DNA from: Salminus brasiliensis
Lineage: Eukaryota > Chordata > Actinopteri > Characiformes > Bryconidae
NCBI RefSeq assembly: GCF_030463535.1
Contig: NC_132878.1
Coordinates: 97,049,591 to 97,113,590 of the forward strand
Direction: 5' to 3'
DNA: 64,000 nucleotides
The notes beneath the pieces are model-generated. The model had not been told where the DNA came from. It did no database searches and was given only the letters and a program-made list of their open reading frames with translations. This document shows positions 55,401 to 64,000 of the stretch, piece after piece (the first letter of the stretch is position 1; each line of letters begins with the position of its first letter). A program made the position numbers and the translations under genes.

Positions 55401-56487
55401 CTGGCTACTGAATGCTAAATATCTTCAATTCTGGCTACTGAGTGCTGAATGTGTTTTTCTAGCTAATGAGTGCACACTAGTTGGAATTCTGGCTACTGAG
55501 TGCCGACTGGCTGGCATTGTAACTACTGAATGCTTATTACTGAGTGCTGATTGGCTGGTATTCTTGCACTGAGTTCGGAATGGTTGCTATTCTGGCTACA
55601 GAGTGCTGAATGTTATTTATTCTGGCTACTGATTGGCTGGTATTCTGACTAGGTGCTAATTGGCTGGCATTGTAACTACTTAGTGCTGAACATCTTATTA
55701 CTGAGTACTGATTGGCTGGCATTCTGGCTACTGAGTGCTGATTGGAAGGCACTGTAACTACTTAGTGCAACGCGTCTTATTACTGAGTGCTGATTGGCTG
55801 GTATTCTAGCTACTGAGTGCTGACTGGTTGACAGTCTTTCTACTGAGTGCTGATTGGATTGCATTGTAACTACTTAATGCTGAACGTCTTATTACTGAGT
55901 GCTGATTGGCTGGTATTCTGGCTACTGAGTGCTGATTGGATGGCATTGTAACTAGTTAGTGCTGAACGTCTTATGACTGAGTACTGATTGGCTGTTGTTC
56001 TGGCAGTGAGTGCTGATTGGCTGGCATTGTAACTGCTAAGTCCTGATTGGCTGGTATTCTGGCTGCTGAGTGCTGACTGGCTATTGTCCTGGCTACTAAG
56101 TGCTGAATGTGTTTTTCTAGCTAACGAGTGCTGATTGGCTGGTATTCTGGCTACTGAGTGCTGACTGGTTGGCAGTCTTTCTACTGAATGCTGATTGGAT
56201 GTCATTGTAACTACTTAGTGCTGAACATCTTCTGACTGAGTGCTGATTGGCTGATGTTCTGGCTACTGAGTGCTGATTGGCTAGCTTTGCTGTTCTATGT
56301 GGAGAAATTGAGAGCAGCTTTGTGTGTTAAAATTCATAGCATTTACAAACAAGGCTTTAAATGGACACTTGCTCAGGAGCGCCCTCTAGTGTCTGAACAA
56401 ACCAGAAGACATTACAAGCTCTCAGGTTTAGTCCTGGACTAACTTACCTTGATTAAACACAGACATAACGAGCAGCAAGGCCAACAT
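52435..56487 (-). CDS. Secreted IgGFc-binding-domain / C-type lectin protein, copy B
   Basis: Coding exons on the minus strand: 56448-56487 (MLALLLVMSVFNQ), 53595-54848 (1254 nt), 52435-52853 (419 nt), giving 570 residues. Exon lengths and phases are exactly those of copy A. The mature protein begins near AVVDCGRDFVTAFPVDVASY, with a Cys not present in copy A. The IgGFc-binding domain spans roughly residues 20-425 and the C-type lectin domain 435-560 (SWPESRQYC, AWIGLRRRL, FSNWDSGQPVNPEKGMC, STARCCSSLKPLC). QPV replaces the calcium-binding EPN/QPD motif, and WST replaces WND. The central part of exon 2 is nearly identical to copy A while both flanks differ at about a third of residues. Exon 1 probably starts at 56532 after a TTTTTTAG acceptor and is joined to a 5' exon ending at 57411. 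Intron 1 is 1.6 kb here but 84 bp in copy A because of a minisatellite. Function unknown. Confidence 0.85.
53035..53165 (-). mobile_element. SINE-like element, family S3 (in copy B intron 2)
   Basis: GGGATAGAGCGCCGTCTACC, CACCCGGAGAGAGAGCACGA, CTACTGATGGCAAAGCATGG and CTCGGGATTCAAACGTGTGA: an S3 copy with a decayed B box. Confidence 0.6.
55140..56290. repeat. Minisatellite in copy B intron 1 (CTACTGAGTGCTGATTGGCT)
   Basis: About 35 imperfect units of roughly 30 bp: CTACTGAGTGCTGATTGGCT followed by GGTATTCTGG or GGCATTGTAA. A larger block containing both spacer types also repeats. About 20 units keep ATTGG, which on the transcribed minus strand is CCAAT. One minus frame reads as SNQHSVARIPANQHSV-like text; not a gene. 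Confidence 0.9.
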
Positions 56488-56734
56488 GGTCACACAGGAC
56501 GGACTCTTCTAACAGGCCTGATGGGTTTAGCTCTAAAAAACAAAAAGTTACACAACTGCAGTTCAGCAATTCCTGACCAGGACTGACACCAGACACAAAC
56601 TAGGACAGGGTGCGGCCCAACACTTTTGGTTTCTGCAAGCTAATCTGAGATAAGGGACAAGCTGTAACAGCTACTGAACAGAGTGGTAAATCCATACAAC
56701 CCAGCTAATCCAGCTCAGTTCTATAGTGTTTAAG

Positions 56735-57000
56735 ATAAGATAAGATAAGATAGTCCTTTATTAGTCCCGCAGTGGGGAAATTCACAGTGTAGCAGCAGAA
56801 AGGGATAGCAGGACACTCAGTTACAAAAAATTGGATAAATAATTTACACTATATACACAATATAAATAAGAATTTAAAAAGCAATAAACAATATTATCTA
56901 CAGCAAAAGACTCTTAATTGCACATGGGGGTGGGATATTGCACATAGAATAGATATTGCACATAGAATAGACCATATTGCACATAAAATAGACCAGCTTC
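56735..57000 (-). mobile_element. 3' end of the CR1/Rex1-like LINE, minus orientation
   Basis: TAAGATAAGATAAGATAAGA tail, then CCTTTATTAGTCCCGCAGTG, GGGAAATTCACAGTG, AAAGGGATAGCAGGACA and GCACATGGGGGTGGGATATT: the complement of the 3' UTR at 35310-35512. 5'-truncated with no coding part. It inserted in the 5'UTR intron of copy B. Confidence 0.85.
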
Positions 57001-57410
57001 CCCACCTAAACACATTGAAATCTATATCTGTGTCCAAATACTTCTGACCTCTCTGTTTCTTTAGTTATGTGAGTTTAGTAAGATCACCTCCATCTCTCAG
57101 TGTTGATCAGATGAAGATCAGATCCAGATCAGATCCAGATGATTAAATATGTGCAAAAAGAGACCGAGGCTTTCATGGGGTGTCCTCATATTTTTTCATA
57201 CATCTATATTTATAGAAATGGACCAAGTTCAGCTACAGAACCCAACCCAATACAACCAGAAACTCTCATTTAAACATATCAAATGTACTTCAATCAGCTT
57301 CAGACTGAGGTTCCCAAATCAGACCCCTCTCATCATTAGGGGGGTCTGATCAGGGGTCTCATCCCAGAACCAGTCAGTTTTCAAACATCAGAAATGAGGA
57401 AAGTTCTTAC

Positions 57411-57920
57411 CTGGTGGAGAAGACCCACACTCCAGCCTGCCAGACTCAACCTCTGAGACGGGACCTTCACAAACATGACTAACACATGCAGTTTAGACAC
57501 ACACACACACACACACACACACATTTGACATTCAAACCTCACTATTTTCACACACTTTTGCATGACATGCACTGGACCCAGAGCCTCAAGGACAAGGTGT
57601 TTCAGGTGACATTAAGGCAAATGAGCCTGAACCAAAACCACCACAGGTTTGGTGCGTTCACTGTGAAACACTCGGTTCTAGATAAGCTCCCCCAGTCAGA
57701 GCTGGAGTTCTACAGTGGAGGTTCTAGATAAGCTCCCCCAGTCAGAGCTGGAGTTCTACAGTGGAGGTTCTAGATAAGCTCCCCCAGTCAGAGCTGCAGT
57801 TCTACAGTGGAGGTGAAGGGAAGCAGACGTCTGAAGCTCTAATAATAAAAGCTCCTCACAGAAAGTTCTTCACCTAATGGTGATGAAGACGCTGCCTGAT
57901 GCCTGAGACACGGTTCTACC
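57411..57920 (-). promoter_or_regulatory. Copy B 5' non-coding exon and promoter block
   Basis: Donor CCACCAG then GTAAGA ends a likely first exon at 57411. The block then repeats the order at copy A: CA microsatellite (57496-57523), TTTGCATGACATGC (57557-57570), CAAGGTGTTTCAGGTGACAT, GATAAGCTCCCCCAGTCAGA. In this copy a 45-bp piece (GGTTCTAGATAAGCTCCCCC, AGTCAGAGCTGGAGTTCTAC) is present three times in tandem (57670-57800), against once at copy A. Confidence 0.45.
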
Positions 57921-59330
57921 AGAGTTCTGAGAAGAGCTCGGCTCTAGAACCTGCTTTTAAAATCAGATCATTAAAATGGTGGAGGGATACATGCTGCAGG
58001 GTGTAGTGCAGCTACAGAAAGTAGTCCCTAAAGAGAACTGCATTAGTTCAGATTCTCTATTCACTATTTTACCACCATCATCATCATCATCATCATCTTC
58101 ATCATCATCATCAACCAACTCTGGTTTTAAACCCCTACAGAAACAAACCCACAGATCCTTCACGCCTCCAAAAAGCCAAAACCAATCAAAACTCTCAGAC
58201 TGATCTCTATATTATTCTTTTATTCCAAACAAAAATAGTCATTTTACATAAATCCTGACTTTTCTGGATGAAAATACAAAAAAAAACATGAATTTGATTG
58301 ATTCAGCCCTGCAGATAAAGCTCCCTGATTGGTTCTTGACTGGGGTGTAAAGGTCCTTCAAGTAGTACAGAAGCATTTCATCGGGAGCCTCCAACCCTGC
58401 TCCTGGAGAGCCACCTTTCCACAGATTTCGGACCAAACCTCAATCCACCCACCAGACCCAACTAATCTCTGCCTTCAGAAGTTCTTGACTGGCTTCCAGA
58501 AGGAGGGTTGGAGAACACTGAATTATAAAGGCGAAGGTTCTTCACAGTTCTTCATAGAAGTATCTACTGAAAGGTTCTATAGGGAAACCACTGTTTGGCA
58601 CTGTTTCTGATGTGTCTCAAGAAATCAATACTTTTATTTCCTAATAAAATAAAAATTTAACTAAAAAAATCTACAGAACTGTGCAAAAGTCCCAGCACTC
58701 TTCATTTATTTCATTTTTGGTCCAAAAGCATCGTTCAGGAGAACTTTCTGAGGAGATCGGTTAGAAGATAATCCACTTCCAAAACAAATGAAAGCAGAAA
58801 AGTCAAAGAGTGAAAATGAGTTTCCAAAACTTCCAAAACCCCTGGGAGACCTGGTAGACCCCCCCCCCAACACTGCCCCCCGTCAGATAAGCAGCACTGA
58901 AATGCTTTTCTCCTCAAGAGAGAGAAGAAAATCCAGCTCCGCTCAACTTCAGATCCGAGAACATCCTACGTCCTACATCTTACATCCGCTGCAAGAAGAC
59001 GTATCAGCACCACAGGTCTGGGAGGACGTGGCTGGTGAGAAGCAGGAAATATAAATGCTCCATGTCTTCTAAGACTGAACCTTGTGGTTAGATCTCCTGC
59101 AGGTTTCACAACACTCCCACCACCATGTTTAACAGATGAGATGGTGCGCTGTGGATCCTGGACAGGTTGGGAGGTGTGGTAAGATCTCCTGCAGCTTTAC
59201 TAAAGGTAAAGGTGGACCATCTTCACATCTCAAAAATCTGATTTTAGATTTTAGAACAACGAAAAACTTGATAAATGAATAAAAGAAGGGTGCTCAGACT
59301 TTCGAACAGCACTGTAAGAACATTTCTTTG
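57921..59330. other. Intergenic stretch between copy B and rpp25
   Basis: An (ATC)n run at 58076-58112. A foldback-type fragment at 58388-58525 (CCAACCCTGCTCCTGGAGAG with its inverted partner CCAGAAGGAGGGTTGGAGAA). A GGTTCTTCACAGTTCTTCAT scrap at 58540-58600. The right part should contain the rpp25 3'UTR; an AATAAA on the minus strand is possible near 58704. No other gene seen. Confidence 0.45.
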
Positions 59331-59365
59331 ATCTTCAGGTGTCCTAGGTTAAGGAATAGCTGTCC

Positions 59366-60073
59366 TCACTCTTGTCCTCCTCCTGCTGCTGTTGTTGTTT
59401 TTCGTCCTTCCCTGGGACGTCCTGTCTGCTTCCTTGGGCCTTTACCTCTCCCTCCTTCTCCTCCTCCTCCTCCTGCACTTCCAGGACCTCCAGGACCTCC
59501 ACCCCGTCCTCCTCCTCCTCCTCCTCTTTTCCTCCTCTGTTGATGCCTCTGGCTCTGAGACTCCTCTTTAACAGCTTGAGCCCAAAGCGCATCGAAGCTG
59601 CCCGGCGCTTGGTACCCAGGCTGGCCGGAGTCCAGCGGGTCTCTGGAGAGCAGAACCCAAATCCCAGGCACGTTCCTGCTGACCGTGAGGTTGTCCAGGC
59701 CAGCCTCCGGCTCCAGCGGCTCCCAAGTCTCCTGCACGGTCCGGTAGAGCAGCCGGGTGCACTGGTGCAGGCCGCGGACTCGCCGCTTCAGGATCTCCAC
59801 GCAGGTGATGGCCTTGGCCACGCTCGGACCCACTCCGGTGAACACGATCTGCCTGCACAGGCTTCCCCCAGAGGCTGGAGCGCTCTGCTGCGGTTCCTCT
59901 GCAGCCCCGCTTTCGGCCGGCGCTCTCCCCTCCATGCGGCTCAGAGCGAACTTCATGAGGTTGCGGATTTTGCTGCCGTCCCGAACTCGGACCTGAGGGG
60001 TGTCGGCAGAGAGGCTGGGGAAGGGACACGGGCAGGGCTGCTCCACCACACCTGCCTTTCTGTAGTTCTCCAT
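59366..60073 (-). CDS. rpp25: Ribonuclease P/MRP subunit p25 family protein (Alba domain), coding sequence in one exon
   Basis: 235 residues. The start MENYRKAGVVEQPCPCPFP matches the N-terminus of the RPP25/RPP25L family. The Alba core follows at about residues 25-150: RVRDGSKIRNLMKFALSRME, RQIVFTGVGPSVAKAITCVE, ILKRRVRGLHQCTRLLYRTV, then NVPGIWVLLSRDPLDSGQPG. This protein pairs with RPP20 and binds the P3 region of RNase P and RNase MRP RNAs, acting in pre-tRNA and pre-rRNA processing. An insert (APAESGAAEEPQQSAPASGG) separates the first helix from the second strand. The tail from about residue 180 is Gly/Arg-rich (RKRGGGGGGRGGG), longer than in human RPP25L. The start is preceded on the minus strand by a strong acceptor (TTCTCTGCATCCAG, about 60103), so a 5' non-coding exon is likely upstream. 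Whether it is the rpp25 or rpp25l orthologue cannot be settled here. Confidence 0.9.
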   Translation of the reverse strand: MENYRKAGVVEQPCPCPFPSLSADTPQVRVRDGSKIRNLMKFALSRMEGRAPAESGAAEEPQQSAPASGGSLCRQIVFTGVGPSVAKAITCVEILKRRVRGLHQCTRLLYRTVQETWEPLEPEAGLDNLTVSRNVPGIWVLLSRDPLDSGQPGYQAPGSFDALWAQAVKEESQSQRHQQRRKRGGGGGGRGGGPGGPGSAGGGGGEGGRGKGPRKQTGRPREGRKTTTAAGGGQE

Positions 60074-60149
60074 AGTTCACCTGCAGCTGCAGCTGGAGCT
60101 CACCTGGATGCAGAGAAAAAAAATCACATTCATTTAGAACTATTAGTTA

Positions 60150-61470
60150 TTGATTATTGATTACCACTCAAACAGCAAAACATACGTTATCAATTTAGCA
60201 CTATTGATTAGTATTCATTGATAAGTACTGCTCAGACAGTGTAACTGATATTAGTGTAGAACTACTAATATTTATTGATTAGGATCACTCATACAGTAAA
60301 AAGTGTTATTAATTTAGCACTATTAGTTATTATTTATTGATCATCACTCATACAGTAAAAAGTGTTATTAATTTAGCACTATTAGTTATTATTTATTGAT
60401 CATCACTCATACAGTGTAACTCGTTATTAATTTAGCACTATTAGCTATTATTTAGAACTATTATTTCCTGATTATCACTACAGTATAGTTATTTATTGAT
60501 TACCACTCAAAAAGTGTACATTTTATTAATTTAGCACTGTTATTATTTATTGATTCGTATCACTCATACAGCGTAACTAGTATTAGTTTAGAACTATTAT
60601 TATTTATTTATTATCGATTGTAGATTGTTAACTGTTACTAATGTAGCACTTTTAATTATTTATTGATTACCACAGTGTAAATTACATCACTACTTTAAAA
60701 GAATTTAAAAGTATAAGTAAAAGTTATTATTTATTGATTATGATCACTCATACGGTGTAACACGTTATTAATTTAGCATTATTAGTTATTCTTTATTGAT
60801 TATGATCACTCATACGGTGTAACTCGTTATTAATTTAGCATTATTAGTTATCATTTATTGATTAGTATCACTCATACCATGTAATTTGTTAATAATTTAG
60901 CACTATGAATTATTATTTATTGATTATGATCGCTCATACAGTGTAACTCGTTATTAATTTAGCATTATTAGTTATTATTTATTGATTAGGATCACTCATT
61001 CAGTGTAACTTGTATTGGTTTAGAACTATTATGTGTTCATTTTCACTTGTACATTAATTGTACATTGGTAATTTAGAACTATTAGTTATTTTTGATTATC
61101 ACTCATACAGTGTAAATTACATTATTAAATAATTACTCATTATTGATTAGTACCACTCAGGATAAATGGTATTAGTAGAATGATTATTTATTGATTTTCT
61201 CTGTAACAAATTGTTACAAATTTAGCAATATTAATTATTCATTATTTAACACTTTGTGTAAATTACTTTATTATTTAGAAGTATTAGTTATTATTTAATG
61301 ATTACCACTCGTATAGTGCAAATTATTATTAAGTTATTAATTATTATTAGTTTATTTATTTACTGACCATTAGTATCAATAAATAAAGAAGAGTGTATGT
61401 CAGCGGTTGGAGCTCCGGGCTATGGCTGCCCACCGCTCTGGGCATGTGTGCTCACTGTCACTGTATGTGT

Positions 61471-61502
<32 letters not shown>

Positions 61503-62060
61503 TCACTGTACACATGCTTAGCTTAGAATGATTATTTATTGATCATTCGTACAATAAAAGTATTAGTTATTTATTGATTAGTACCACTCACAGTGTAAAT
61601 GGTATTTGTTTAGAATGATTAATTTATTGATTATCATACTGTGTAAATTGCTTTTCATTCAGAAGTATTAGTTAATTTATTGATTACCACTCAGTTTAAA
61701 TTACAATATTAATTTAGAAGTGTTAGATATTATTATTGATGATCACTCACACAGTGTAAATTCTTAACTGTAATCATGTTATTAATTATAGTGTAAATTA
61801 TGTTATTAATTTAGAATGATTCTTATGTATTGATCACCAATTAGTTATTATTGATCAATTACCACTTGTACAGTGTAAATGATTAGTTTAGTACTATTAG
61901 TTATTGTTTATTGGTGTCAATACTTAAGTACTATTAGTATTTAGCTAGTACTGTCTGCACAGGGCAAATGACAATATTAGTTTAGCTCCATTATTGTTTA
62001 TTGATTAGTACCACATATGCAGTATAAAATATAACTATTCATAAGTATTAGGTATTGATT
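60150..62060. repeat. About 60-bp AT-rich minisatellite, presumed rpp25 5' intron
   Basis: Degenerate units with TTATTAATTTAGCACTATTA, GTTATTATTTATTGATTA and TCACTCATACAGTGTAACT. More than 25 units, diverging toward the right. Interrupted at 61395-61520 by an S1-like fragment (GCTGCCCACCGCTCTGGGCA) with a GT run. Confidence 0.85.
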
Positions 62061-62289
62061 ATTAGTCAGAGCCAGCATCACTGCTGCAGCCTGTGTTACT
62101 CAGTAATAGTATTAGCTAGAACCATCAGGACAGTCTGTATGGCACTATTAGCTGATCACTCTGTTCGATCACTCTGATTATTGATGAGTCTCCACTCAGT
62201 GCAGGATGTACTGTACCTTTCACAGCAGGAGAGAGAGCTTCCCCCAGACGGTGCTGCAGTGCAGGCTGTGGACCTCAGACTGGGCTGTG

Positions 62290-62345
62290 AGTTAGCAATC
62301 TGCTAGCTAAGCTAAGCTAACTAAGCTAAGCTAAGCTAACTCAGT
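62290..62345. repeat. Short GCTAA repeat
   Basis: About nine units of GCTAA/CTAAGCTAAG type. Confidence 0.8.
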
Positions 62346-62489
62346 GTATGGTAGTATCAGTAGGACATACTGACACCTCCACCTGTCCAGACCCCTCTCT
62401 CTCTCTACCGCACACACTCCTGGTCCTCTCACACACCCCGCTGATGGAGGTGTAGCTCGGTTTAGCTGACTGTCAGTTAGCCTCCACCG

Positions 62490-62605
62490 GCGGCCACGTG
62501 GTCTCTCCCCGAAGCACATCTGCAGATAAGCGGTCGAATCTGCTGCAAACCGCCGAACGGGCTCATGGGAAATGTAGTCCAGTTCGAACAAGCGCTATTA
62601 AAGGC
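62490..62605 (-). promoter_or_regulatory. Candidate rpp25 promoter with ZNF143/THAP11-type element
   Basis: On the minus strand ACTACATTTCCCATGAG (about 62562-62578) matches the ACTACAnnTCCCA element bound by ZNF143/THAP11 in housekeeping promoters. CACGTGG (E-box-like) lies at about 62496 and the surroundings are GC-richer than the intron. A possible donor (GAAAG then GTACAG) for a first exon is near 62217. Linking this promoter to rpp25 is inference from strand and the 5' acceptor at 60103. Confidence 0.45.
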
Positions 62606-62607
62606 TT

Positions 62608-62619
62608 GCTGAGTGTGTG

Positions 62620-62655
<36 letters not shown>
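62608..62655. repeat. (GT)n microsatellite
   Basis: About 21 GT units with one TT interruption. Confidence 0.95.
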
Positions 62656-62699
62656 CAGTATTATGCACCCCCACCCCCTCTCCTCACACACACACACAC

Positions 62700-63086
62700 A
62701 CTATATGGACAAAAGTATTGGGACAGCTGTGTTGACGCTTGAAGGGAAGAAGGCTTTAGGTTGATTTCTAGTAGATTTTGGAGGAGGAGCATTGCTGTGA
62801 GGATTTGATTGCATTCAGCCAGAAAAGCGTTAGTGAGGTCAGGATGGAGGTACTGGATGGAGCCAGAGACCACCGCAGTTCTTCCACTGCTCCACAGCTC
62901 CTCAATGCTGGGGGGCTTTATTATACCCCCCCTCTAGCCCACGCCTGGCATTAGGCAGCATGGTGCCGATAGGGCCATGAGGTTGATCTGCTCCAGGCAG
63001 TGCTCCTTAAAAACCGAGTGCAACCTAAAGTAGCTGAATACATGCATTAGAAGGGGTGTCCACAAACATTTGGACATACAGTGTAC
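62700..63086 (+). mobile_element. Family 1 miniature element, both ends present
   Basis: CTATATGGACAAAAGTATTG to TGTCCACAAACATTTGGACA with TACAGTG at the right end. Internal order is as in the other copies, with a deletion near the middle (AGGTACTGGATGGAGCCAGA). About 387 bp against about 520 bp for the copy at 27347. Confidence 0.85.
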
Positions 63087-63179
63087 TTATATTAGAAATC
63101 CACTGATCTGACATTTCTATAAGAGGTCGGTCTCTAGCATGACACCCTATAGGAACTGTCAGCGTGTCTCTGACCCGGA

Positions 63180-63345
63180 GCCATGACTATATATGGCATG
63201 AAGAAGACGGGTTCTTCCTTTTTAAGTGAAGTTGCCAAACCACTGTTACAGAAGTGGAGTTACGATAAGTCCACTTCTTCTCAGACCTCCGCAGAACTGC
63301 TCTGCTGTCAGCAGCCTGAGAGGCATCGAGGAGGAAGGAGGTAGG
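63180..63345 (+). promoter_or_regulatory. Possible TATA promoter and first exon of a gene to the right
   Basis: CTATATATGG at 63187-63196 could be a TATA box or an imperfect CArG box. About 145 bp downstream GAAGGAG then GTAGGA could be a donor. No coding sequence is recognised before the window ends. Speculative. Confidence 0.2.
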
Positions 63346-63459
63346 ACTGTACAGCTAAAGTTTATACAATCAACCGTTTAGTGCTTTATCAGTCAGCAGA
63401 AGTTCAGAGAAGTGCTGAAATTAATATTAATGGCATAATATGGATCTATAATCTAAAGA

Positions 63460-64000
63460 TGTCGCTTTGCCTTTAAAGGATCCTTATGCTATGTTTTTTT
63501 GTGAGGGCCTTTTAGGCCTTTTAGACCTTTTAGGGATTTTAATGGTTCATCTAGCAAAAAAAAGCAGGATTAAATCGTAAATGTATTTTTTAATTAATTA
63601 TATTTATTAATTTTATTAAACTGGATGTTTTTTTGGTACTGGCCCTTTAATACATGCTGCATATCTCCATATTTGATTTTTAATTTTTCATGTGACTGTA
63701 TCTTATTAGTTGTTCTATACATTGCATTATTTATTTATAATGATGAATATTCATGATGAATGGACCAATAGAAATGCTCCAATGACTTGAAATCTAATAT
63801 AATATAATAAATAACATTGACTTCCATTGAAAGTTTAGATGTTTTTATATGTTATATATATTATGTATCTTTTATACACTCGTGCTCGCTACGAAAAAAA
63901 CACCAACAATTAAAATTTCCATTGAACGTTTAGATGTTTTTTTATTCTCCTGTAAAGCTGCATTTTGGAGCTCTGAATGTTTTGTTTTGATGATATCATT
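63460..64000. other. AT-rich right edge, no gene seen
   Basis: A GATGAATGGACCAATAGAAATGCTCC segment at about 63757 resembles (complement) sequence near 50220-50250 (AACCAATAGAAATGCTCCAA), so some dispersed repeat is present. Two near copies of CATTGAAAGTTTAGATGTTTTT / CATTGAACGTTTAGATGTTTTT lie at about 63825 and 63922. Confidence 0.4.

Noticed and set aside
55537-56205. Minus frames with SNQHSVARIPANQHS repeats
   Set aside because: Translation of an intronic minisatellite.
59372-60160. 262-codon open frame on the + strand across rpp25
   Set aside because: Antisense shadow of the GC-rich, codon-biased rpp25 exon; no domain recognised and the minus frame is clearly the conserved protein.

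Overview
The window looks like a chromosome segment of a teleost fish. Small vertebrate exons with GT-AG introns sit in a sea of Tc1/mariner-type miniature elements, tRNA-like SINEs, a non-LTR retrotransposon, microsatellites and an exceptional number of tandem arrays. The abundance of one terminal-repeat family (GGACAAAAGTATTGGGACA) suggests an ostariophysan such as a characin or catfish; that placement is inference. No prokaryotic feature, virus or CRISPR array was seen.

Six protein-coding loci can be supported. (1) The first coding exon of cmtm6 (6446-6568, minus), with the rest of the gene probably beyond the left edge. (2) A complete five-exon cmtm7 (23770-30043, minus). cmtm6 and cmtm7 are also neighbours in mammals. 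(3) A complete three-exon siglec15 (39904-42735, plus). (4, 5) Two tandemly duplicated genes of identical exon plan (46172-48774 and 52435-56487, minus), each coding for a 570-residue secreted protein with an IgGFc-binding (FCGBP N-terminal type) domain and a C-terminal C-type lectin domain. (6) An rpp25-family gene for an RNase P/MRP Alba subunit, with its coding sequence in one exon (59366-60073, minus) and a candidate promoter near 62.5 kb.

Layout: 1-6 kb holds a 21-bp minisatellite in two blocks, transposon debris and AT-rich decay. 6.4-7.1 kb is the 5' end of cmtm6, with a near-perfect 105-bp palindrome beside it. 7-15 kb is AT-rich, with SINEs and a 42-bp array. 15.2-20.0 kb is a 4.9-kb satellite of about 94 units of 51/52 bp. 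21.2-23.0 kb is a TG-rich array just 3' of cmtm7. 23.8-30.3 kb is cmtm7, with an 82-bp array in intron 2. 31-38 kb is a transposon-rich gap holding a LINE and a Tc1-like element whose own transposase segment has become a minisatellite. 39.4-43.6 kb is siglec15 and a following minisatellite. 45.9-58 kb is the duplicated lectin locus. 58-63 kb is rpp25 with a 1.9-kb array in its presumed 5' intron.

Functionally the locus is immune-flavoured: two MARVEL-family proteins, one sialic-acid lectin and two secreted lectin/Fc-binding-like proteins. No shared regulation is visible, and rpp25 is a housekeeping gene. The most unusual protein-level observation is the IgGFc-binding plus C-type-lectin pair. 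It shows a tract of very high identity in the middle of otherwise diverged paralogues and a duplicated promoter block. All exon structures were derived by eye from splice signals and reading frame and have not been tested against transcripts.
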